Assembly (NCBI GenBank): GCA_937996615.1
Contig: CALKVD010000169.1
Location: 1-12,329, forward strand
Length of the DNA stretch: 12,329 nucleotides
Reading direction: 5' to 3'
Origin: an uncultured Rickettsiales bacterium
GTDB lineage: Bacteria > Pseudomonadota > Alphaproteobacteria > Rickettsiales > Midichloriaceae
Made by a program: the position numbers and the translations under genes. A model generated the notes under the pieces. That model was not told the origin of the DNA. It did no database searches and saw only the letters and a list, made by a program, of their open reading frames with translations. Below are positions 4,012 to 10,589 of the stretch, piece by piece. Numbering within the stretch: position 1 is the first letter of the stretch; each line of letters starts with the position of its first letter.

Positions 4012-5633
4012 ACCAGGAGCTCGACAATATAATTATATATATCATTAGCGTATATAACATATATAGAAGTTGTTCCTAATCCCCAAATCAAAACCAAACT
4101 TACTAGGCTTTTTGGCCTGAGGTCATATTGAATAATATCATCTTCTTTGAATAGATCGTTATTTTCGTTATAATAGATCACTTTGATGATTTTAAGATAA
4201 TAGGCGCAACTGACGACAGACATTATAACAGCAATACCTGTTGCGAAATAAAATTTATTTATTATCAAAGACTTTAGAACATAGAATTTGGCAAAGAACC
4301 CTATAAATGGAGGAATTCCAGCAATAGATAGCACTATGACAGTAAAAAATAACGATAGCGTACTATTACGCTTTGCTAAATTAGCTAGATCACTAATTTG
4401 CTGCAATTTAATACCTAATAAAGCTTCTATAATAATCAGACCTGCAAACAACGGTATCGCAATACAAAGAGAATAGATGGCTCCGTAAATCAAAGCAGCA
4501 GCATAACCAAGGTTATCACCAGTAGCAAATCCTAGGATAATAAAGCCAATATGTCCAATTGTACTATAAGCCAGAAGACGTCTGATATTTTGCTGAAACA
4601 ATCCACCGAATCCACCAATAATCAATGAAACACAGCCAACAATCATAATTACATTATGCAATTGTAAAATATGTTTGGTATATTGAAGCAAGGTGAATAA
4701 AACTCCAATAGAACCAATTTTACCAATACTTGACACTATCATAATGATTAATGTATTAGTGCCATGGTATAGATCTGGAGCCCAGAAGTGGAAAGGGGCT
4801 GCCGAAAGTTTGAACATAATTCCAAATATAACCAAAACTAAACCTAATACTACTATTACCAAACTCGAATCATTAGGCAATATAGTAATCGCAGCAGCAA
4901 TATTTTCGAAATCTACCCCCCCTAAAGCAGCATAAATAAACATAGTTCCAAGAAGATAAACGCAACTCATAGTAGCGCTAAGCACAAAATACTTAATCCC
5001 AACCTCAAGCGAAATGATCTTGCTATTGAGAGAATCTCTCTGAACTATCAGTGGATATAAACATAATGCAATTAACTCTAGCACAAGGTATATAGTCAGC
5101 AAATCATTTGCTAATGGCAATAACCACAAACCAAAAACATAACAACATAATAGAAACAGTGATTCAAACGAAAAAGATGCTGCATTAATATTCAGCATCT
5201 TTCCATCTATCTTTCTTGCATCAAGAGTTGATTGATTTAATTTTCGCCAAAACCAATTAGGATTATAGTAGCTTGCAAAAACAATAAGACATAAAAAAGC
5301 GCCAACCAAAACAGCTAATTGAATCACCATTCTGATTTTTGAGAAACAAAGATGATCACACAATATCTTTAGAAAAGAGTCCACTCTTGATGCAAGAAAG
5401 CTAGTGTTAATCACAGTGACAGAATAGTTATATATCGCTGAGATTTGTAGCATAATTCCAATAATTATTGGAATTATGCTTAAGCAGATAAGCCTTGATA
5501 TTAATTGAGATTCATTTTTATTCTTGTTACAGGCCACACCAAAAATCAGTACCACCATTGCCCAAAGTAGTATCACTGCCCCAGGCGCTGTCCAGTTATA
5601 CTGTAATGCAACATTATCTAAATAGTTTGTCAT
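4008..5633 (-). CDS. nuoN: NADH-quinone oxidoreductase subunit N
   Basis: NuoN is one of the three antiporter-like proton-pumping membrane subunits of complex I. It has 541 residues and about 14 membrane helices. The key charged residues are present: Glu186 in YLVLELIALCLYPL (E. coli Glu133), Lys214 in VGIKYFVLSA, and Lys275 in MFKLSAAPFHFWAPDLYHG (E. coli Lys217). RRLLAYSTIGHIGFI and AGIPPFIGFFAKFYVLK follow as expected. It is about 55 residues longer than the E. coli protein, and the extra length lies before Glu186, partly in a hydrophilic loop (about 123-150, with WFWRKLNQSTLDARKIDGK). Two DNA hairpins fall in this N-terminal part (5173-5202 and 5449-5480). The frame is intact. Start ATG 5631-5633 is 12 bp after nuoM; the end overlaps rmuC. 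Confidence 0.96.
   Translation of the reverse strand: MTNYLDNVALQYNWTAPGAVILLWAMVVLIFGVACNKNKNESQLISRLICLSIIPIIIGIMLQISAIYNYSVTVINTSFLASRVDSFLKILCDHLCFSKIRMVIQLAVLVGAFLCLIVFASYYNPNWFWRKLNQSTLDARKIDGKMLNINAASFSFESLFLLCCYVFGLWLLPLANDLLTIYLVLELIALCLYPLIVQRDSLNSKIISLEVGIKYFVLSATMSCVYLLGTMFIYAALGGVDFENIAAAITILPNDSSLVIVVLGLVLVIFGIMFKLSAAPFHFWAPDLYHGTNTLIIMIVSSIGKIGSIGVLFTLLQYTKHILQLHNVIMIVGCVSLIIGGFGGLFQQNIRRLLAYSTIGHIGFIILGFATGDNLGYAAALIYGAIYSLCIAIPLFAGLIIIEALLGIKLQQISDLANLAKRNSTLSLFFTVIVLSIAGIPPFIGFFAKFYVLKSLIINKFYFATGIAVIMSVVSCAYYLKIIKVIYYNENNDLFKEDDIIQYDLRPKSLVSLVLIWGLGTTSIYVIYANDIYNYIVELLV
5173..5202. repeat. 10-bp-arm inverted repeat inside nuoN
   Basis: AAAGATGCTG (5173-5182) and CAGCATCTTT (5193-5202) are perfect complements around a 10-nt loop. 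On the coding strand it covers about residues 144-154 (KMLNINAASF), at the end of a hydrophilic loop that is longer than in typical NuoN. Confidence 0.75.
5449..5480. repeat. Perfect 32-bp palindrome inside nuoN
   Basis: Bases 5449-5480 are self-complementary over all 32 positions with no spacer (outer ends AGCATAATTCC and GGAATTATGCT, centre AATT). On the coding strand it encodes residues 52-61, SIIPIIIGIM, in the second membrane helix. Both strands read the same. The next outer bases (5448 and 5481, both T) do not pair. Confidence 0.9.
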
Positions 5634-5645
5634 TATAAAATCATT

Positions 5646-7187
5646 TTATTTAAAATTTACATCAATTATAGGCTGCTGTTTCATGCAACCTATAACCAAT
5701 TTGATATGATCACAAATGTTGTCTGAATATATCCCTATCCAAAGGATAAAAAGAGCTAATGTTAATAGGGCAATATAGTTACCAAGACCGATATCGTCTA
5801 GTTTAGAAACTTCAGCATTCGCCTTTCCAAAAACAACTCTTGCCACTAGCCACAGCATATAAGCAGCACCTAAAACCAAAGCAAGACACATCAGTATTGC
5901 ATAGAATGGCTTATACATGAAAACTCCAATAAGTGAAGTAAATTCTCCGACAAAGCCTGAGGTGCCAGGAACAGCAATAGAAGCTAAACTAAACACAACA
6001 AACAAAGCGCCAAGTCGAGGCATTTTAGAAGCTATTCCTCGATATCTTGCTATTTCTTTGGTATGGGTCTGATCATAAAGCAATCCCACAATAATGAACA
6101 ATCCAGCAGATATTAATCCATGACTCAACATTTGTAAAATAGCTCCAGTAATACCATAAGCATTATTGCTAAAAAGACCGGCAGTTACATATCCCATATG
6201 GGCGACTGAAGAATAAGCTATAAGTTTTTTCATATCTTCTTGCATCAAAGCTACAATCGAGGTATAGACAACTGCGATAGTACTGAGGATTAATACAACT
6301 TCACTCATTGAGGAAGATATTTGTGGGAATAGTGGTAACAAAATCCTCAACATCCCATAGCCACCCATTTTGAGCAAAACACCAGCCAACATAACCGAAC
6401 CGCCAGTTGGGGCTTGAACATGGGCATCTGGCAACCAAGTATGGAGAGGCCACATAGGAACTTTGACAGCAAAAGCAAGAAAAAAACCTAACCATAACCA
6501 CCAACCCATTCCATTTATTTGTTTTGGCAAAACACCTTCAAGTTGTAATAGGTTGCTGGTACCAACCACTGCTATCAGATAAATAATTGCGAGCAACATT
6601 AGGAGAGAGCCAGCAAAAGTATAGAGAAAGAATTTATAAGAAGCATAAACCCTTTTTTCTCCACCCCAAACTAATATCAACAAAAACATTGGCACCAAAA
6701 CAATCTCGAATAGTATATAAAACATAATCAAATCTATCGCGCAAAAAAACCCAATCAAAATTCCTTCAAGCAATAAAAAAGAAAAAATGTATAAAGCAAT
6801 ATTAGTACCAATGCTTTGCCAAGTTACCACAATACATATTGGGGTAAGCAGAGCAGCCAGTAGAATGAAATAAATAGAAACACTATCCACCCCTAACATA
6901 TAATGACCAAACTCTCCAAAACCAGGGAGAGAAAAAAATGCTTTGCCCTCAAAATATCGCATCGCTGATTGGTGGGAGACATCACAACCAACAATAGAAG
7001 TATAATTGTAATACATCCAGCAAGCCATTATCAGAATAATGATACTAGTAAAAAATCCCCACCACTTTGCGACCTGATCTCTCAAAATAAGGTTGGGAGC
7101 TAATAGCTTAGTTTTTGAAATAAAAAGCAGCAAAAATCCAGAACAAATTGGCAACCAAATGAGAAAAGAAAGTATTGGGATGTTCAT
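5646..7187 (-). CDS. nuoM: NADH-quinone oxidoreductase subunit M
   Basis: NuoM is an antiporter-like proton-translocating membrane subunit of complex I, placed between NuoL and NuoN in the membrane arm. It has 513 residues, the usual length, and about 14 membrane helices. Diagnostic segments: Glu161 in FYILFEIVLVPMFLLI (E. coli Glu144), WGGEKRVYASYKFFLYT (174-190), Lys242 in AVKVPMWPLHTWLPDAHVQAP (240-260), LLKMGGYGMLRI (271-282), the broken-helix region with QEDMKKLIAYSSVAHMGYV (316-334), and PGTSGFVGEF. Start ATG 7185-7187 is preceded by a weak AUAGGU-like ribosome-binding site, 19 bp after nuoL; nuoN starts 12 bp after its stop. Nothing is unusual in the frame. Confidence 0.97.
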   Translation of the reverse strand: MNIPILSFLIWLPICSGFLLLFISKTKLLAPNLILRDQVAKWWGFFTSIIILIMACWMYYNYTSIVGCDVSHQSAMRYFEGKAFFSLPGFGEFGHYMLGVDSVSIYFILLAALLTPICIVVTWQSIGTNIALYIFSFLLLEGILIGFFCAIDLIMFYILFEIVLVPMFLLILVWGGEKRVYASYKFFLYTFAGSLLMLLAIIYLIAVVGTSNLLQLEGVLPKQINGMGWWLWLGFFLAFAVKVPMWPLHTWLPDAHVQAPTGGSVMLAGVLLKMGGYGMLRILLPLFPQISSSMSEVVLILSTIAVVYTSIVALMQEDMKKLIAYSSVAHMGYVTAGLFSNNAYGITGAILQMLSHGLISAGLFIIVGLLYDQTHTKEIARYRGIASKMPRLGALFVVFSLASIAVPGTSGFVGEFTSLIGVFMYKPFYAILMCLALVLGAAYMLWLVARVVFGKANAEVSKLDDIGLGNYIALLTLALFILWIGIYSDNICDHIKLVIGCMKQQPIIDVNFK

Positions 7188-7206
7188 ATTATTTGACCTA
7201 TTGTTA

Positions 7207-9261
7207 TTAATTTAGTGGCAGGTTATATAAAACAATATAACTACCCAACACTATTGCTAGAACCATGCTAATAGCATAATGATATAGGTAGCCTGTTTGC
7301 AATTTATTTTGCCACCCGGCTAATAGCAAGCTGAAGGCAGCTATTCCTCTAGGAATTTGGTCAATAAAATTATAATCAACTTGGTGACGCAAAATATTAC
7401 TAAGTTTTTTTAGACCCAAAACAAAAACATACGAATAAATAACATCAAAATAGTATTTATTTGTAGGAAATTTACGCAAGAATTGCAGATATTTTGGTAA
7501 TTTATCCGGCAAAATCGCCGCTTTATTTCCATTTTTTCTGTATAGAGCAGCAAAAAATATGAAAGCTATGATTGCGAGTATCATTGGTAACAGTTTTATA
7601 TATTCAGGAACGACAATATTATCCTTGTTTAATATTGAATCAATATGTTGTATGAACATATTGTCATCAAACTTTTTATAATACCCTCTAGACCAAAAAT
7701 CCAAACCATTACTTATAATTCCATAATGTTCACCGACAAACCCAGCAGTTATCGCTCCTAATGCTAGCAGCACCATCGGTCCAAGCATCAGTCTAGAACT
7801 ATCATGAACTAAATTGTATTCTTTGGTTGATAGTTGGGTTTTGCCATGGAAAGTTAGCAAAAAAAGTCTTGCAGAATATAAAGCCGTTAGAACTGCAGTT
7901 AGCAAACCAAAGGTATAGGTAAAGATTCCAATAAAACCACCTTTTAAATATGCAGCTTCAAGAATTGCATCTTTAGAATAAAACCCCGCAAATGGAAAAA
8001 CTCCAATTAAAGCTAGCGATCCAATTGCCATCATAAAATAAGTTAGCTTCATTTTTTTTGCTAATCCACCCATTTTAGTTATATCTTGTTCACCGTGCAA
8101 ACCGTGAATCACACTGCCAGCTCCAAGGAATAGGAGAGCTTTAAAAAATGCATGGGTGAATAAATGAAACATAGCGGCTGAATAGGCTGAAACTCCACAA
8201 GCGAAAAACATGTACCCTAACTGACTACAAGTTGAATAGGCGATGATCCGTTTTATATCATTTTGCACCATTGCAACAGTAGCAGCTACAAAAGCTGTGA
8301 TAGCACCTATAACAGCGATATACTGTAGTACTACGATAGAATGCTCTAACAATGGTGAACAACGTGCAAGTAAAAAGACCCCAGCAGTGACCATAGTAGC
8401 AGCATGAATCAAAGCAGAAACTGGGGTTGGCCCCTCCATCGCATCAGGCAGCCAAGTATGCAATCCGAGTTGAGCCGATTTACCCATCGACCCAATAAAT
8501 AAACAGACGCAGATTAAGTCTATATATCTAATACCAGAGCTACCTAAAGTTGCATCTAACTTGCCATGAGTTTGATATAAAACATCATTGAAGTCTAAGC
8601 TACCGCAAACATAAAAAATCAAAAATATCCCGATAATCAATGCCATATCCCCAACACGATTTACCAAAAAAGCTTTTAATGCAGCATCATTTGCTGATTG
8701 TTTTTCAAACCAAAATCCTATTAACAAGTAGGAACATAAACCGACCCCCTCCCAGCCAAAAAATAGCTGCACAAAATTACTTGATACAACTAGCATCAAC
8801 ATAAAAAAAGTAAAAAGGGAAAGATAGCTTAGAAAACGAATTCTTGCTCTGTCTTCAGACATATAAGAAATTGAATATATATGCACCATTGATGATACCG
8901 TATTGACAGTAAACATCATTAAGACTGATAACATATCAACATTAATGGAAAATTTTACCTTTAGTAAATCAATTGAAAACCATGTCCACAGATTGATAAT
9001 AAATGGCTCGTGGTTTCTATATATAAATAGATATAAGATATATAAAGATATAGCAGCCGATAATAAAACAAAAAAAGATACTATGGCTCCAATAATATAG
9101 AACCTATCGTTACGCTGCAACAGACCACTAATCAAAGAACCGAGAAGAGGCAAAAAAACAGCCAAAACCATTAGCTGCACCAAGGAATTATGAGTTACCT
9201 GATGAAAATCAAATTTTAGATTTATCATCCCCGAACTAATTATGTCGTAAAAGTTATGCAT
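7207..9261 (-). CDS. nuoL: NADH-quinone oxidoreductase subunit L
   Basis: NuoL is the distal antiporter-like proton pump of complex I and carries the long lateral helix at its C-terminus. It has 684 residues, at the long end for the family. Diagnostic segments: Glu171 in FFGWEGVGLCSYLLIGFW (168-184), AALKAFLVNRVGD (193-205), Lys261 and His268 in GKSAQLGLHTWLPDAMEGPTPVSALIHAATMV, NDIKRIIAYSTCSQLGYM, HAFFKALLFLGAGSVIH and FAGFYSKD. The C-terminal part from about 565 has the basic stretch before the lateral helix and a final membrane helix. ATG 9259-9261 was chosen; Met12 is an alternative start nearer the usual N-terminus. It follows nuoK by 22 bp and precedes nuoM by 19 bp. A 9-bp-arm inverted repeat lies within it (7641-7663). 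Confidence 0.97.
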   Translation of the reverse strand: MHNFYDIISSGMINLKFDFHQVTHNSLVQLMVLAVFLPLLGSLISGLLQRNDRFYIIGAIVSFFVLLSAAISLYILYLFIYRNHEPFIINLWTWFSIDLLKVKFSINVDMLSVLMMFTVNTVSSMVHIYSISYMSEDRARIRFLSYLSLFTFFMLMLVVSSNFVQLFFGWEGVGLCSYLLIGFWFEKQSANDAALKAFLVNRVGDMALIIGIFLIFYVCGSLDFNDVLYQTHGKLDATLGSSGIRYIDLICVCLFIGSMGKSAQLGLHTWLPDAMEGPTPVSALIHAATMVTAGVFLLARCSPLLEHSIVVLQYIAVIGAITAFVAATVAMVQNDIKRIIAYSTCSQLGYMFFACGVSAYSAAMFHLFTHAFFKALLFLGAGSVIHGLHGEQDITKMGGLAKKMKLTYFMMAIGSLALIGVFPFAGFYSKDAILEAAYLKGGFIGIFTYTFGLLTAVLTALYSARLFLLTFHGKTQLSTKEYNLVHDSSRLMLGPMVLLALGAITAGFVGEHYGIISNGLDFWSRGYYKKFDDNMFIQHIDSILNKDNIVVPEYIKLLPMILAIIAFIFFAALYRKNGNKAAILPDKLPKYLQFLRKFPTNKYYFDVIYSYVFVLGLKKLSNILRHQVDYNFIDQIPRGIAAFSLLLAGWQNKLQTGYLYHYAISMVLAIVLGSYIVLYNLPLN
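7641..7663. repeat. 9-bp-arm inverted repeat inside nuoL
   Basis: CAATATGTT (7641-7649) and AACATATTG (7655-7663) flank GTATG. It codes for part of a loop (around DNMFIQHIDS). It may well be chance in AT-rich DNA and is listed for comparison with the hairpins in nuoN. Confidence 0.6.
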
Positions 9262-9283
9262 ATTAATTTCTAAGTTATCTGTT

Positions 9284-9622
9284 TCACGATCCTAAATCAC
9301 TACTGTTTAAATTACCAACCGCAATATCTTCACGATAATGGAAATATATGACTAATATAGCCAAACCCAAGGCAATTTCTGCTGCTGCAATTGCCAGAAT
9401 AAAAATAGAAAAAATTTGCCCTACTATATTCAACCAAAATGCTGATGAAGCAACAAAACCAATGTTTAATCCAAGTAACATTATCTCAAGCGACATCAAA
9501 ATTCCTATTATATTTTGTCGTCGCAATATAATACCTAGCATACCTATGGTAAATAACAAAAAACTCAACACCAGGTAGTGGTGCAAGGTAATTGAAAATT
9601 TTAAGAGGTTAAAAATTTGCAT
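9284..9622 (-). CDS. nuoK: NADH-quinone oxidoreductase subunit K
   Basis: NuoK is a small membrane subunit of complex I that links NuoJ/A/H with the antiporter-like subunits and carries part of the proton path. It has 112 residues and three membrane helices (about 17-33, 38-58, 70-93). The two conserved membrane glutamates are present: Glu46 in ILMSLEIMLLGLN and Glu82 in AAAEIALGLAILV (E. coli Glu36 and Glu72). The N-terminus is about 10 residues longer than in E. coli. Start ATG 9620-9622; nuoJ ends 72 bp upstream and nuoL begins 22 bp downstream. The 72-bp nuoJ-nuoK gap is AT-rich and I see no convincing promoter or hairpin in it. Confidence 0.96.
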   Translation of the reverse strand: MQIFNLLKFSITLHHYLVLSFLLFTIGMLGIILRRQNIIGILMSLEIMLLGLNIGFVASSAFWLNIVGQIFSIFILAIAAAEIALGLAILVIYFHYREDIAVGNLNSSDLGS

Positions 9623-9694
9623 TTTTCGCCTATCAATATATATAGTTTTAAAATTATTGTTTGTTTATTATTTAATCAAAATATTCCCTAACTT

Positions 9695-10351
9695 CTAGTC
9701 AATATTTACACCTGTCCTACTTTGAACTTTAAAAAGTCGAGCTGGTAATTTTTGCCTTGTTTTTGCTAAGTCTTCGGTTTTTATTCTGGCTTCATTTTTT
9801 TCTGCCATAATTAGCATCACAGCTCCAACCATTGCAACTAAAAGTACTAATCCCATAATTTGTAATTGTAGGATATATTGATTGTATAACGCTATACCTA
9901 TTTGCTTTGTGTTGGAAGTACCTATTGAAATATTTTTTTCTTTTTTTTCCAAATGGGTTACAATTAAATCCTGGTTATACTCTGGGTCGCCTTTTTCGAA
10001 ACCTTGAGGCAAAGTTTTTGCATAATTTAATGCCAATGCGATTTGTACTGTCAAAATTGCCACCACAAAAGAATATCCTAGTACTTCTTTGAATCCAATT
10101 CGCCAATTTTTCTCAGAAGTTAAATTCAGCATCATAACAACAAACAAAAATAAAACTGCCACGGCCCCAACATAAACTATCACCAGAGTCATTGCAATAT
10201 ATTCAGCCCCAAGCAAAATATATAATCCAGCTGTATTCACAAAACAAAAAATTAGGGACAAAACAGCTTTTACAGGATTATTATTGAATACCACCGCCAA
10301 AGCAGAAAGTACAATCGCAATTGCAAAACTGTAGAATAATAAGCTACTCAA
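9695..10351 (-). CDS. nuoJ: NADH-quinone oxidoreductase subunit J
   Basis: NuoJ is a membrane subunit of complex I next to NuoK and NuoH; its third helix changes shape during coupling. It has 218 residues and five membrane helices. Diagnostic segments: NNNPVKAVLSLIFCFVNTAGLYILLGAEYIAM (23-54, with Glu50), then VIVYVGAVAVLFLFVVMMLN (57-76, the glycine-containing helix 3), and near the end ALYNQYILQLQIMGLVLLVAMVGAVML. The C-terminus is a basic cytoplasmic tail. The start is TTG at 10349-10351: an in-frame stop lies just upstream and the next residues match the family's N-terminus. It is the first gene of the minus-strand cluster, with a promoter candidate about 40 bp upstream. nuoH and nuoI do not precede it here. 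Confidence 0.95.
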   Translation of the reverse strand: MSSLLFYSFAIAIVLSALAVVFNNNPVKAVLSLIFCFVNTAGLYILLGAEYIAMTLVIVYVGAVAVLFLFVVMMLNLTSEKNWRIGFKEVLGYSFVVAILTVQIALALNYAKTLPQGFEKGDPEYNQDLIVTHLEKKEKNISIGTSNTKQIGIALYNQYILQLQIMGLVLLVAMVGAVMLIMAEKNEARIKTEDLAKTRQKLPARLFKVQSRTGVNID

Positions 10352-10386
10352 GGTTTAGAATTTATGATAATATAATTTTTACCTAC

Positions 10387-10414
10387 AAGATAAAGTAGTT
10401 GCTAAAGAAGTCAA
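10387..10414 (-). promoter_or_regulatory. Candidate promoter of the nuoJ-rmuC cluster
   Basis: On the minus strand TTGACT (10414-10409) is followed after 16 bp by TATCTT (10392-10387). The -35 is good and the -10 is partial (4 of 6). The predicted start is about 30 bases before the nuoJ TTG codon. Confidence 0.4.
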
Positions 10415-10424
10415 ACATTTAAAG

Positions 10425-10462
10425 CATTTTGCATTTTGCAACCAAAGTAAAAATGCAAAATG
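10425..10462. repeat. 13-bp-arm inverted repeat between divergent promoters
   Basis: CATTTTGCATTTT (10425-10437) and AAAATGCAAAATG (10450-10462) are perfect complements around 12 bp. It lies 10 bp behind the nuoJ -35 box and 59 bp before the recJ -35 box. No T-run follows on either strand and no gene ends nearby, so a terminator role is unlikely; an operator-like site is possible. Confidence 0.75.
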
Positions 10463-10512
10463 TATTAGTAGACAAAAATATAGTAATTTATTATTTAAAT
10501 TTCAATTAAGTA

Positions 10513-10551
10513 ATATATCTATTGACTTAATCTATATTATAGATATATGAT
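10513..10551 (+). promoter_or_regulatory. recJ promoter embedded in a 10-bp-arm inverted repeat
   Basis: TTGACT (10522-10527) and TATGAT (10546-10551), 18 bp apart, form a reasonable sigma-70 promoter with a start near 10558 and a leader of about 30 nt. ATATATCTAT (10513-10522) and ATAGATATAT (10539-10548) are perfect complements that touch both promoter boxes. Binding by a dimeric regulator there would block polymerase; in RNA most of the repeat would not be transcribed. AT-rich symmetry by chance is possible. Confidence 0.55.
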
Positions 10552-10589
10552 GACAGGATTACATAAATAACAAAAAGAAGTAAAATGAG

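Larger units (their letters stand above)
10352..10589. other. Divergent spacer between nuoJ and recJ
   Basis: This 238-bp, very AT-rich spacer holds no gene I can support. It carries a promoter candidate for each direction and two strong inverted repeats, one between the promoters (10425-10462) and one around the recJ promoter (10513-10548). This arrangement could allow joint control of nuoJ-rmuC and recJ, but that is inferred from layout only. Confidence 0.6.

Noticed and set aside
4008..5633. nuoN as a pseudogene because of its odd length
   Set aside because: The frame is intact and all key Glu and Lys residues are present, so the extra length is an insertion and not decay.
6301..6504. 67-residue minus-strand frame inside nuoM
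   Set aside because: It overlaps the NuoM segment with Lys242 and the HTWLPDAHVQAP motif in another frame; a shadow.
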